Assembly: GCA_963922205.1 (NCBI GenBank) | Contig: CAWUHX010000320.1 | Coordinates: 62,001-126,000 of the forward strand | DNA from: Romanomermis culicivorax | Taxonomy: Eukaryota; Nematoda; Enoplea; Mermithida; Mermithidae | DNA: 64,000 nucleotides | Direction of reading: 5' to 3' | Shown here: positions 22,453-32,623 of the stretch, piece after piece | How positions within the stretch are numbered: position 1 is the first letter of the stretch | Layout: each line of letters starts with the position of its first letter | Translations under genes and position numbers: made by a program | The notes under the pieces: generated by a model | The model's input: only the letters and a program-made list of their open reading frames with translations | Databases searched by the model: none | What the model was told of the DNA's origin: nothing

Positions 22453-23063
22453 TGTTGGGCAACCTGTTGATGTCAATTCGCGTGGGGAAATCGCCATGCA
22501 AATCGAAGAAAGGGACGACCAGCGGCGCAGACATTTGCATAGAAGTGGAGCACCAAAGAAAGACCAAAAAGATAGTGAAAAATCATTGATTCACTATTAT
22601 TGTTTTTTATAATATTTTCGTATATACTGCTGGCATCCATTAAACTATTTCCCAGCACATCGACTTTATTTGCATATTTTCGACTGTGGTGTAGCCACAT
22701 TCTTTTTAGTATTTCGCCGGAATTATTGTTTAATATATTCGTTTTATATTTAGATTATTCGTATCGGCGAAGGCCGAGGGCCAGAGGACCAGGCGCCAGC
22801 TTACACCAGGTAAGCTTTGGGAAACCCTTTAAGGGTTATACCCGAGTAAGTTTATCCCTGAGGGGATTCCTTCTCTCAGCTAGGAGACTGTGGAGGTCTT
22901 TGGTGAGGCCCCGTATTTAGAGTAAAGTATCTTTGTTGTTGTAGGTCTGGGGAACCGGACTGTTGCACTATCACCGAGGCTTAGCCAAGGGATCAGTTCT
23001 AACAGGTCAGTTCAGACCAGATATATCTTTTCTTACGCCTCTTAAGGAAAGACCTGCACAACA
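22453..23063 (+). repeat. Element B 5' LTR
   Basis: It starts TGTTGGGCAACCTG and ends CTGCACAACA and is 611 bp long, like the 3' copy. It includes the direct repeats AAACCCTTTAAGGGTT and a purine/GC-rich block near 22760-22800. Frames crossing it are repeated in the 3' LTR and are not genes. Confidence 0.95.
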
Positions 23064-23065
23064 AG

Positions 23066-23082
23066 TGGTGGCTTTTAACTCC
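23066..23082 (+). promoter_or_regulatory. Element B primer-binding site (candidate)
   Basis: TGGTGGCTTTTAACTCC starts two bases after the LTR and would pair with a tRNA ending GCCACCA. Unlike element A, no T-arm complement follows, so the match length is ordinary. Confidence 0.6.
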
Positions 23083-23159
23083 TTACCACGGAACTTCATA
23101 GTCAGACTAGGAGAAAAGAAAATCCTCCAGGTTTCTACAGAAAGTTAGCAGGATTTAAA

Positions 23160-23453
23160 ATGCCTAACGAAAGGATACCGAGAGGTAATACTTTACATAG
23201 ATCACCACCCAGGGTGGCGAGTGCTGGGAATCTAGTCAATTTGGGAGACGGAGATCAGCAATGGCAGGCTGCTCTGGACCCAGTGATCCCAGATCAAACT
23301 CCCGCGAGGGTTCAACCATTGCAACAAAATGCAATGCATTTTATGCCGCAGGATGCAGGCCTACCAATTGACCGCCCACCAGCGATTGCCATCGATCCGC
23401 AAGAGGCAGGCCCGGCGAATCCGAACCCAGACGCCGATGGACCGCCGCCGTGA
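23160..23453 (+). CDS. Element B leader/N-terminal gag ORF (97 aa)
   Basis: The ORF opens with ATG at 23160 about 95 bases after the LTR and encodes a Pro/Asp-rich, probably disordered peptide. It ends in TGA at 23451-23453. The next codons continue open in the same frame into the main gag-pol frame. It is therefore probably the natural N-terminus of Gag, separated by a nonsense change or a read-through codon. Confidence 0.6.
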   Translation: MPNERIPRGNTLHRSPPRVASAGNLVNLGDGDQQWQAALDPVIPDQTPARVQPLQQNAMHFMPQDAGLPIDRPPAIAIDPQEAGPANPNPDADGPPP

Positions 23454-23456
23454 AAT

Positions 23457-26400
23457 TTGAAAAGGTCACCGCCGCCAAAGGTCGAATTAGCAGGACCGAA
23501 AAGGGACGTTATTACGCCCAAAATTCGACCGAATTTGGAAGAAAGGGACCCCGAAATTGATCGACAATTAGAGAGGATCCCCCAAGATCAAGAGCGATTC
23601 CAGCCGCAGGAAAGAGCTTCTGAGATGTCCAATCAAGAGTTGGTGACGCAGCTACGCCAATTAAAAGGGACTGTCGAAGCTTTATTCGACATCATCGCGA
23701 ATGCCGCCACTGAGGACAATAAAAGGGAAGCCGACAGGCGCCGACAGGAGCCGGATAGACAGGTTAGACCATGTGATAGGGGTGCAGAAAGAGACAACCG
23801 TCTCACTGCTGAAATGAATGCAGGCACAGGGCCTAGCAATAGGCCTGAATTTGATGAAGGGCAAAGGCTTAACTTTGAGCCCAAAAGTTGGAGAGGTCCA
23901 GCTAGAGATTTTCGATTCGAAGGAGCTGAGCAATCGGCAGACTTCAGGAATCAAAATCAGATAGCTTCGCAGCATCCAACTTTAACAAGAGTGGTCTATG
24001 ATGGTAGAGGAAATATAGTTGATCCAGATACCCTTAGACCAGATCAATTGGCATGTTTCCCACATAGGGATTACAGGTTTGACAGAGACAATATCCCATC
24101 AAATCAAGGAGGTGTACCACCTCAACAAGATCCGAATAGAGTTATGCTGCAATCTCTCAATTCTGATCTTGATCCAGTATTAACAGTAGCTTATGATCAG
24201 AGGGAAGTGCCATCAAATAATTTGGCACAAGAGATTGTAGTCAGGAATATCGTTAAAGGTGTGTTACCCAAACTTTTAGATGAGGGTATGGTAAATCAGC
24301 AGGTGCTTAGCTTCTTAACAGCACTTGAAGGGGAATTTCGTAGGGATACACCCGAGTCAGCTAAGTATGAAGCACTGCTGAGGCTTTCTAAAGGTAGACC
24401 GAAGGCTGTTGCAGGAGACAACATGACCTATAGGGAGGCCAGGAGAGCCATCATAAATGTCTTTGCACCTGAGTGTAACCTGGAAATGTTAACCAGGGAA
24501 TTGTTTGAGATCCAACAAAAACCCAATGAACAGGCCGTAGAGTTTCTAAAAAGGGTCAGCATATTAGTGGAACTAGTCAAAGGTGATTTAGACTATCAGT
24601 CCAAACAGAGGCTGATCATTGACACGTTTATATATAAGAGTGACCCCACATTCCAGTCTGAACTTAAGAATTCAAAGCATACCTTTAGAACCTGGTATGA
24701 CCTAGCAGTAGAGGTTCATGACATTGAACGTAGGTATAAAAATGCCTTTCAAAGATATGGACCTAAGGGTATGCAACAGGATCCTATTGTTATTAATGAA
24801 GTAGGTATGCCTAGTGGCCATGATCCTGAAATTGCCGTAGTTGCTACGAACCAGTCAGAGGGATATCAACTAGGCCAGAGACAAAGGTTTCGGCAACCAT
24901 ATCAAACTGTAGGTAATCAGGTACAGGCCCAAACCCAAAGGCCAAGGAGTGATTCTCCTGAAATAGAGGAGATTCCAGTTCGGGAAGCCCCTAGGGCTCA
25001 GACCGAAAAAGGTAAGAAGGAATCCCTTCTATTAAAGATATCTAAAGAGATGGTACAACTGGTCGAAAGGTTCGATCAGCTTCAGCAAAAGGTTGATAAT
25101 AGGCAAATGGAAAATCGGTCTGATGTGGCCATACCTAGTACCAGTCAGGGAGGTCAAGTTACCCGAGATCCGACAAAGCCATGGTGTGAGTTCCATAAGA
25201 ACATAACACATAATGCTGCAGACTGCAGGACATTGAGAGTGTTGTCAGAGCGCAGGAGCAGAGGCAGAGCCAGCTTCCCCACCTTCAACAGAGGAGGCTT
25301 CAACACTTTTGCTAGAGGCAACTATAGAGGTAGAGCATGTTACCGTAATGCCAATTTTAACAGCAGAGGTAGAGGTGCATATAATGTAGGCTACTCAGGG
25401 TATCAGGATAGCCATGAGAATTATCATCAGAATTCAGACTGTAATGAATTTCTGGAGTTTAAAAAGCAAAAGGAGTTGCAGAAGCAGTTCCAACAGATGC
25501 AGCAATACCAACAGCAGGCTGCAATACAGCAACCTCAGCTACCTCAGGCTATTATGGGTCCGACTCAGACTCTTCAACAGGGTCAATTCACGAATCAGCC
25601 ACCCCAAAAGGATTATTCAAGTGTTATGGTTGCAAGGCAATCACAAATGAGTCCTTTAGGTGAAGTCAATCAGAGAGTGAACTGCCCAAATGTTGTGTTA
25701 GGGAGCATCGTTCAAATGACCGCAATTGCGCCACAATGTGTAGTACCATCAGTACAAGTAGTAAGGAGAGGCACACCAGCTAGTCCTCAGGAACAACATT
25801 TGCTGGATACGTACCCCAGAACAGCCCCATTCCATATTGAGGTTGTTATAGGAGGTCATAAGACACTGGCTTTAATTGACACAGGAGCTCAGTGCACTGT
25901 CATGTCGGCTAAGTTTCTGAAAGAAACTTTGGGCCCAGATTACACTGAATATCTGAGGATATTAAATGTTACTGTAGCCAACGGTAAGACAGTCCAAGCC
26001 CATGGGTATATCCAATTTAGGATGGATACATTGTGTGGACAGTTCCCCGTTAAAGCAATTGTTATACCTGAAGCAGGTGAAAATGTTATAGTAGGAACAG
26101 ACTTTTTGGCTCATCCTCAGGTAGGAGCCATAATAGATTTCAGAAATAGGACGATGACGCTCAACAACCGTCAGCAGCGGATATACATGACGCCGGACCA
26201 GCCCCAATCAAATTGTGGAGAGGTCATGACCACGAGCGCCGCGGAATCCATGATGAGCGCCGCCTACCAATACCAGCCAAAGATTTGCCTGCTAAAGGTT
26301 TCGGTGCCAGTGGTGAGTGTGAATCACATCTACTTACCTAGTGGTACTGATATACTTCCGAGGGCAAAACTTTGGGATAAGGTAGGTGAAAATTGCCTTA

Positions 26401-27830
26401 ATGGAATCATCATAGAGTCTGAAGAAAATGAGGAAAGGTTCCACATTGACAGTACCATAGTTGATGGTACAAGAGATGATTTTGTTGTTATGGTATCCAA
26501 CAACACAGGATCAGGATGCCATTTGAAAAGAAATCAAATAATTGGCCATACTAATTCAGTGTTGTGTGATACTGATAACCAAGATCAACTCAAGGGGAAG
26601 ATAGTTGAGGATTTGGAGAAGCTGCAAACCTGTGCAGTTCAAGCTAGACCTGAGGCTCCTCAATCGGATGAGAAAGCATTCAAGGAAGCTTTGTACAATA
26701 CGCTGGCTAAATCCAACATACCATCTGAACAATTGGAACAAGCTTTACGATGTCTCGCAAAGTATAGAGACGTGTTCAGCTTGCCCAATGATCCTCCAAC
26801 TACTACACCCTATTTGACCTGTAAAATAAATACAGGGGATGCAGCACCTGTGGCAAAAAGGTACCACAGGACTGCCATGAATTTACAGCCACATGTTTGT
26901 GAGCATGTGCAAGATATGCTCAAAAAGGGTGTAATAGAGCCATCAAAGTCGCCTTGGGCAGCTCCGTTATTCCTTGTAGGTAAAAAGGATGGTACCAAGC
27001 GACCAGTAGTGGACTTTAGGGGTATAAATGATGTTACCAAGGACGATAAGTATCCCATTCCTAGAATGGATGACTATCTAGACTGTTTTTATACCACCTT
27101 AGATCTCAAATCAGGGTATTGGCAAGTGCCAATGGATGAAGAAGGCAAAGAAAAAACTGCTTTCATATGCCAAGAAGGGCTTTATCAATTTAAAGTCATG
27201 CCCTTTGGCCTAAAGAATAGGCCAGCCGAATTCCAGCGTATGATGGAAAGAGTTTTGCATCCATATGTGTGGAAAATCTGTCTAGTATACATAGACGATA
27301 TTATTGTGTTCTCAAATACATTTGAGGAACATTTAGTTAATCTAGAGCTAGTCCTGCAAGCTCTAAGAAAGGCTCATTTGACCTTGAAACCGGAGAAGTG
27401 TGAATTCCTGCCTGAGAGAGTTCATTTTTTAGGACATATCTTAAATTCCGATGGAGTTTCCCCAGATCCGAAGAAGGTCAAAGCTATTAATGATTTCCCA
27501 TTCCCAGAGTGTAAACGTAAACTGCAAAGGTTTTTAGGTATGTTGCAGTGGTGTAAAAAATTCATACCAGGGTTAGCTAAACATGCTGAACCATTGTATA
27601 AATTAACTGGGAAGAACTGTGTTTGGGAAATCATGGAGGTTCACCATCAGGCTTTTAGGAGCCTGAAAGAAGCACTATCATCAGTGCCTTTTCTAAGGTA
27701 TCCAGTTTTGGACGGGTCTGCCGACTTTGTCCTTCAGACAGATGCCAGTGGAATGGCACTAGGAGCAGTCCTTTACCAGGAGACCAAGTCGGACCGCTGG
27801 GTAATTGCTTATAATAGCAGAATTTTATAG
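23457..27830 (+). CDS. pol: Element B Gag-PR-RT-RNase H polyprotein
   Basis: The frame of about 1,457 codons contains, in order: a charged N-terminus; a retrotransposon-gag capsid region (about residues 260-460); an unusual zinc-binding motif '[14 protein letters not shown]' (C-x2-H-x4-H-x4-C) in place of a CCHC knuckle; Arg/Gly and Gln-rich linkers; an aspartic protease with 'LIDTGAQC' (about 804); reverse transcriptase with 'YIDDIIVF' (about 1278); and the first part of RNase H with 'LQTDASG' (about 1426). The RT lacks a few residues just before 'TLDLKSGYW' compared with relatives. The frame ends at TAG 27828-27830 and a second in-frame stop, TGA 27849-27851, follows. RNase H sequence continues past both, so these are inactivating stops. 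No envelope is present, unlike elements A and C. Confidence 0.9.
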   Translation: MKRSPPPKVELAGPKRDVITPKIRPNLEERDPEIDRQLERIPQDQERFQPQERASEMSNQELVTQLRQLKGTVEALFDIIANAATEDNKREADRRRQEPDRQVRPCDRGAERDNRLTAEMNAGTGPSNRPEFDEGQRLNFEPKSWRGPARDFRFEGAEQSADFRNQNQIASQHPTLTRVVYDGRGNIVDPDTLRPDQLACFPHRDYRFDRDNIPSNQGGVPPQQDPNRVMLQSLNSDLDPVLTVAYDQREVPSNNLAQEIVVRNIVKGVLPKLLDEGMVNQQVLSFLTALEGEFRRDTPESAKYEALLRLSKGRPKAVAGDNMTYREARRAIINVFAPECNLEMLTRELFEIQQKPNEQAVEFLKRVSILVELVKGDLDYQSKQRLIIDTFIYKSDPTFQSELKNSKHTFRTWYDLAVEVHDIERRYKNAFQRYGPKGMQQDPIVINEVGMPSGHDPEIAVVATNQSEGYQLGQRQRFRQPYQTVGNQVQAQTQRPRSDSPEIEEIPVREAPRAQTEKGKKESLLLKISKEMVQLVERFDQLQQKVDNRQMENRSDVAIPSTSQGGQVTRDPTKPWCEFHKNITHNAADCRTLRVLSERRSRGRASFPTFNRGGFNTFARGNYRGRACYRNANFNSRGRGAYNVGYSGYQDSHENYHQNSDCNEFLEFKKQKELQKQFQQMQQYQQQAAIQQPQLPQAIMGPTQTLQQGQFTNQPPQKDYSSVMVARQSQMSPLGEVNQRVNCPNVVLGSIVQMTAIAPQCVVPSVQVVRRGTPASPQEQHLLDTYPRTAPFHIEVVIGGHKTLALIDTGAQCTVMSAKFLKETLGPDYTEYLRILNVTVANGKTVQAHGYIQFRMDTLCGQFPVKAIVIPEAGENVIVGTDFLAHPQVGAIIDFRNRTMTLNNRQQRIYMTPDQPQSNCGEVMTTSAAESMMSAAYQYQPKICLLKVSVPVVSVNHIYLPSGTDILPRAKLWDKVGENCLNGIIIESEENEERFHIDSTIVDGTRDDFVVMVSNNTGSGCHLKRNQIIGHTNSVLCDTDNQDQLKGKIVEDLEKLQTCAVQARPEAPQSDEKAFKEALYNTLAKSNIPSEQLEQALRCLAKYRDVFSLPNDPPTTTPYLTCKINTGDAAPVAKRYHRTAMNLQPHVCEHVQDMLKKGVIEPSKSPWAAPLFLVGKKDGTKRPVVDFRGINDVTKDDKYPIPRMDDYLDCFYTTLDLKSGYWQVPMDEEGKEKTAFICQEGLYQFKVMPFGLKNRPAEFQRMMERVLHPYVWKICLVYIDDIIVFSNTFEEHLVNLELVLQALRKAHLTLKPEKCEFLPERVHFLGHILNSDGVSPDPKKVKAINDFPFPECKRKLQRFLGMLQWCKKFIPGLAKHAEPLYKLTGKNCVWEIMEVHHQAFRSLKEALSSVPFLRYPVLDGSADFVLQTDASGMALGAVLYQETKSDRWVIAYNSRIL

Positions 27831-28038
27831 GCGGACGAGAAAAAGTGGTGAGCCACGGAAAGGGAGTACTTGGCAATAGTGTATGGCTTAAAGTTATACA
27901 AGCACTACCTAGTAGGTCATAGGGTGATCATAAGAACTGATCACAAACCTTTGTTGTCAATGAAAGTCAATGCCATGACCAATGGTAAGTTGAAGGGATG
28001 GTACTCATTCATCTCTCAGTTCAACCATAAGCTAGAGT
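27831..28038 (+). pseudogene. Element B RNase H C-terminal part, broken
   Basis: After the TAG at 27828 the same frame continues with RNase H sequence such as 'TEREYLAIVYGLK' and 'RTDHKPLLS', interrupted by TGA at 27849. Near 28047 (an A-run) the frame shifts into the integrase frame that opens at 28039. Three lesions in about 220 bases mean the RNase H-integrase junction is not translatable as one chain. Confidence 0.85.
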
Positions 28039-30010
28039 ATGTGCCTTAAAAAACAAAACGCCATGGCAGACTTTTTGTCCAGGATGGATGAACCAGACGA
28101 TCAAGCGGAAAAGATACCGCCAAAATGGGAACACATGTTCTCAGAGGATAAACGAGAGTCTGGAAATCTGAAGGATCTTGAAGCGCAGCTAATTGAGAAA
28201 AAGCATCTCAATTTGGTAAAGAGATTCAGAATTCTGACAGATCGGAATCCTGAAGACAGTACTCCGTTATATCCGGAGCCTAAAGGTAAGAAAAATCAGA
28301 GGACTGATATGAGTCCCAGATTCACCCAGATATATCCAGAAGATTCTGAGGGTGATCCAGAATCAATCTCGCCTGCAGACTTGGTAAATGCCGTAACTAC
28401 AAGGAGCATGGCGAAAGAAGCGGAGAAGAGTGATCAAGCTCAGATCCAGCCTGATGGCAATCAGGGTAAAGAAAAGGTAAGTAGGGGAAACCAGGAAAAG
28501 AGTAAGGAAAAAAGAGTTACCTGGTTATACCCAGAGAAGGAACAGGAGTTTACTTTCGCAGACCCCAAAGAAGATGAATTACCGAAAGGGTTAATTAGAG
28601 ATGATCTCATGGCCCTCTTGCAGAGAAAAGATGAGGTATTACGACCATACTTTGATAGATTGGGTCCAAATGGGACAACCAAGTATCACAGTGGATTTTA
28701 CATCCAAAATGAAGTGTTATACCGCGAAGCCGGACAGGGGTCGGACGATCAAGTGGTCGTCCCATCCTGCCTTTGGGACAATACTTTGCACCAGTACCAC
28801 GGTGCCCTAATGATGACTCATCAGGGGTTCAAAAAGACCCTTGCTATGATTAAGAAACGGTTCTGGTGGCCTGGAATTGAAAAGGATGTCAGGCACTGGA
28901 TAAAGTTTTGTCCAGTTTGTCAAATGGCTAATCAGGGAAACACGGAAATTCCTCCACTGATACCAATTATTCCACAAGGTCCCTTTGATGTAGTATCAGT
29001 GGATATCATGAGTATTTCTCCACTAAGTGAGAAGAGACCGTATGTCATAGTCTTTCAGGACTATTTTACAAAGTGGGTTGAAGCTGAACTGATCCTGGAT
29101 CAGTCAGCTAGCACCGTTGTAGATGCCTTTCTACAATCAATTGTATTTAGACATGGGACTCCACGGAGACTACTCAGCGATAGAGGAGGTTGTTTTACCT
29201 CTGATCTAATGAAAGAAATCTGCAAGTTATTAGAGTGTCAAAAAATTTATACAACAGCCTACCATCCACAAGGAAATGGTATGGTAGAAAGGTTTAATCA
29301 GACACACATAAAACAGCTCAGAAAGGTGGCCATTGAGGAAAAAGATAATTGGCCAAGATACTTGAGAGCCGTGGTGTTTGCTTACAATGCCACACCACAT
29401 GCAGCCATGGGGCAATCCCCATTTTCACTGCTTAGAGGTCATGAGGCAACCTTCGGGTTAAACTTATCGAAAGCATACGATATTGTAATGCCGGACAGTA
29501 ATGCAGAGGCATACAAATTTGTGTTGACCAATCACTTAGTCAACCTTTACGAGGATATTGCCAAAAATATCCAGAGTGCTGCCGAAAAATGAAAATATCC
29601 AGAGTGCTGCCGAAAAATGGAAGAAATACTTCGATAAAAAGTCCAAACAAAATGGGTTCAAAGAAAAGGACTGGGTTCTGCTCAAAGTAGACAAGCAGAA
29701 AAAATTAGGACTACCATGGTCCAGTCCGTTTATAGTTACGGACATTTCGCGAGAAGCAGAGAATGTTGTCACCATTGTGCATTGGGACAACCTGCTAAAT
29801 CGCCAAATTGTTTCAATCAGTAGGTTGAAACATTTTCGTTACGAGACAACTAGAGTCTTGCCACGAATAGCGCGAGCCAATCAGGATGCGCCACGTGACG
29901 AAAATACGTCACTTTCCAATATGGCACAAACAGTTACGACTGGAGCACCAAACCAAATGAAATCATTTGGAAATTCGCTCAAGGCGAATCTATGCGCGAT
30001 CTCGCGCTGA
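28039..30010 (+). pseudogene. Element B integrase, disrupted near its C-terminus
   Basis: The frame 28039-29592 encodes a zinc-binding H2C2 domain (His pair in 'HQYHGALMMTH', Cys pair in 'CPVC'). The DDE catalytic core follows, with Asp in 'VDIMS', Asp in 'SDRGGCF' and Glu in 'GMVERFN'. An exact 28-bp tandem duplication (29564-29591 and 29592-29619) then shifts the frame. The C-terminal DNA-binding part ('KDWVLLKVDKQKKLGLPW') continues at 29558-30010. The linker between RNase H and integrase is long, charged and Pro/Glu-rich. Integrase would insert the cDNA copy into chromosomes with 4-bp duplications, as seen here. Confidence 0.88.
29564..29619 (+). repeat. 28-bp perfect tandem duplication inside integrase
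   Basis: Two identical 28-bp units (core ATATCCAGAGTGCTGCCG) abut exactly. Because 28 is not a multiple of three, the duplication is a frameshift mutation in the integrase ORF. Confidence 0.97.
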
Positions 30011-30434
30011 ATTTTTTTTAATTATGTATATATCTCGTGCGCCTAGGTACTAATTTTAAATTAAATATGTATTATTTTGTAATATTTATCGCGTTTAAGT
30101 AGTATTCGTATTAATTTTGTAAATTTTTCTATTTATCTCAGACTTTGGGAAAAATTCTTCGGAATTTTAGACCAAAGTGTCAACCCAAAATATTTCAGAC
30201 ATTTTTCCGAAAAATATCATTTTCAAATTTTTTCATTTTTCTAAAATCAAATTATAGCTGTCCCGCTTATCTGAATTCTAAACTTCCATCGGAAGGAAGA
30301 AGTAAAACATTCCCCCAATCGCAATAAAAAGGAAGTTAGCAGAACTGCTAGATTAAACTTTTTCAGTGTTTGGAAAAATTTTAAATTTTTACAAATTTAT
30401 TATTCGAAAAAGAAAAGTTTCAAAAGGAAAAGAA
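30011..30434. other. Element B noncoding spacer after integrase
   Basis: This AT-rich spacer has no recognisable coding sequence. It may hold splice signals for the downstream ORFs, but I cannot define them. Confidence 0.4.
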
Positions 30435-30657
30435 ATGGGAAAGGACGCGCGGAACCACCAACAAGCTCCGTCCCGCAAGTGGTCGCACACAGAGCGCCAC
30501 ATCAAATATGGCAGGGCCCAGCACCGCCAAGATAATCGTTTTTTCTTCATTGACGGTAAGTTTCGAACTTATTTTTATCAAAGTTTTGGAAACCGCAGGT
30601 AATGCCCAGAAGTCACTGGAAGACCAGCTCGGGGCCCCAAAGGGCAGACGAGGTTAG
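30435..30657 (+). CDS. Element B small basic ORF, possible 43-nt intron
   Basis: ATG at 30435 begins a highly basic, His/Arg/Gln-rich peptide of about 40 residues, ending near 'FFFIDG'. A GTAAGT donor at 30556 and an acceptor ending CCGCAG at 30598 would define a 43-nt intron. Splicing would continue the frame for 18 codons to TAG at 30655-30657, about 59 aa in all. Without splicing the frame runs to 30602. I do not recognise the peptide, and the basic composition suggests RNA or DNA contact. It could equally be a chance frame. Confidence 0.3.
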
Positions 30658-31129
30658 AAATTAGAGGGAACCAAAAATGGGAGTACTGAGAAGCGGAAGC
30701 TCGAAGCCAAGCAGGGAATTTCCAATTTGGAAATATACCTGATACCACCGAGAGCTATACGATTCAAGGGAAACCTAGAACCTTGGGTTCAGCCCGTTTA
30801 AAGTTTTATCATCAAAAATTTATCAAAAATTATTTATTTTCAAATCAAATCAAATCATATCACTTTTTCGATATCAAAATCATTAAAAATTATCAATCTC
30901 AAGCGCTATAAAAATTGTAAATACAGCGCCATAAATGGAGCCTCCCCAACATTTAGAGGTAGCAAGGGTAAGATTTGGTAAGGTGTTAGTTGCCTACCAG
31001 CTTAATGTTTGTATATCAGTGGCTCACCTAACAACTCTGCACTAAATTTATTTTTTCTGCGAAACTTAACCCGCTTGGTGTTGTGGTGCTGGTGTAGTAT
31101 AGACCCAAAAATACGCTGAAAAAAGGGGA
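30658..31129. other. Element B noncoding spacer before the exonuclease ORF
   Basis: This is AT-rich, with TATC/ATCAAA-type short repeats around 30805-30890. No frame of note. It probably contains the leader of the 3' transcript. Confidence 0.4.
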
Positions 31130-32623
31130 ATGAACATTGAAATTAATAGTATCTTATGTTTAGATTATAACGTCAAAAGGGTCGTGCGAATCCACGAACT
31201 GGATCAGTGGTTCAAAGCCACTTTTGGATACTGGCCGGCTAATCCCAAGGAACCAAGAATGGTAGACATCGGGAAAGTCAGCCAGGTACTCCACTTTATC
31301 CGAGAAGTTTCAATCTTCAGAGGACAGCCAGTTTGTGGATTCGATGTCGAAAAAGTCCAACAGGATAAGGTCGCCGCCTTGTTTAAAACGAGAGAGGTCG
31401 ACAATCCAATGGGAAAACAATTTGCCCGATATGTGAGCGTCGTGCTGACCAATGGTCAAACGTACGTTATCGATACAACGTCAATGATGCTCAAAGAATG
31501 GACCAGCCTCCACGACTTTTTGAATTCCGACATGCTGTTCGCCGGATACTCGGTATTGGAGGATTTGGTGAGTATCTATAACGTATGTGGTGCAGGACGA
31601 GATAATAAGGACAGAGATAAAACTGTACCCTTAAGGGAATTTCTTAGGAAGACCAAGGGTGGATACTTTGATTTAGACCGTTTCGCCCTAACCATGGTAG
31701 GGGTTAACCTGGAGAAAAAGTGTTTTCAGACAGGTATTTGTCCCAAAACCTTTCGGTTAAAGGGACTGTTCACGGAATTCTATTTGATAGACGTGGGCCC
31801 TTATCAATATGACTTTTCATTAAGGGCGAACCGTGATCGGTTTGCCAAAAGAGGTATATTGCCGGAAGAGCTTAGGTACGCTGCTCTAGACGCATATTAC
31901 TCGTTATTGGTCATGTTTGCTGCGATTCACTATGGCATGGCCAATCAGCTGCTCATGCAAATGCAGATTTTTGATCATGACAAGGTTGATCCCAAACAGA
32001 TCAATACCATTGCCCTACATTTTTACCAACAATACTTAATGATTCCAGGCAACGTGAATAGAGAAATGGGGCTAGGCACCCCAGTTATGGAAACCGATCA
32101 GGTTCAGCCTAACATGGTTTATCACATGATGAAATGTGAAATGTACAACCGTTGGGCCGTACAAATGCAGGGAAATAACACCGGTTATTATACCTCACCG
32201 ACAGAATGTAATCCCGTTCGTCCTCAGGGAGTTCAACTGCCAAGTGGTTTCTACCCACTGCTTCCCAGACATAACAAACCAATGAAGGACGACGGATACA
32301 CTGAAGACAGTGATCCCGACAAAATCCAGGATGTCCAGATACCAGACTGGGTTAATATCGCAAAGGATATCGTGGAAAATCTCAAGTCAGGTGGAACCTA
32401 TTGGGATTTAGATGGTAAGATTTCTTTGACGTTATATGAAAACGCTAAGCTATACTGGCAACAAGCCGGGAAGCCCGATAACATCCCACAGGAAGTGTTT
32501 TCCTCTAATAACCATTACCCAGTGGGTATGAAGGTCACAGACAGGCCTATAAGACCAATTTTTATACGCCAAATTTGGCCAAAATTTCAGGTATGTTGGA
32601 TGAGTGAAACTTTGCGGAGTTAG
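31130..32623 (+). CDS. Element B DEDDy 3'-5' exonuclease-like ORF, N-terminal part
   Basis: ATG at 31130 opens a 497-codon frame. Residues about 63-267 have the three exonuclease motifs of the DEDDy family (WRN, RNase D and EXD2 type). Exo I is 'CGFDVEK' (D-x-E), Exo II is '[10 protein letters not shown]' and Exo III is 'YAALDAYYS' (Y-x3-D). All acidic ligands for the two-metal site and the Tyr are present, so the fold could be catalytic on DNA or RNA 3' ends. The rest is not recognised. The frame shifts near 32605 into the next part, which I regard as the same gene. It lies on the sense strand between integrase and the 3' LTR, inside the element. The usual retrotransposon accessory functions do not include such a domain. 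Capture of a host exonuclease gene is the simplest origin. Confidence 0.8.
   Translation: MNIEINSILCLDYNVKRVVRIHELDQWFKATFGYWPANPKEPRMVDIGKVSQVLHFIREVSIFRGQPVCGFDVEKVQQDKVAALFKTREVDNPMGKQFARYVSVVLTNGQTYVIDTTSMMLKEWTSLHDFLNSDMLFAGYSVLEDLVSIYNVCGAGRDNKDRDKTVPLREFLRKTKGGYFDLDRFALTMVGVNLEKKCFQTGICPKTFRLKGLFTEFYLIDVGPYQYDFSLRANRDRFAKRGILPEELRYAALDAYYSLLVMFAAIHYGMANQLLMQMQIFDHDKVDPKQINTIALHFYQQYLMIPGNVNREMGLGTPVMETDQVQPNMVYHMMKCEMYNRWAVQMQGNNTGYYTSPTECNPVRPQGVQLPSGFYPLLPRHNKPMKDDGYTEDSDPDKIQDVQIPDWVNIAKDIVENLKSGGTYWDLDGKISLTLYENAKLYWQQAGKPDNIPQEVFSSNNHYPVGMKVTDRPIRPIFIRQIWPKFQVCWMSETLRS

Noticed and set aside
22600..22920. 106-codon hydrophobic and basic frame, repeated at 36597-36917
   Set aside because: It lies within both element B LTRs, has no ATG-linked context in the element, and is not a gene.
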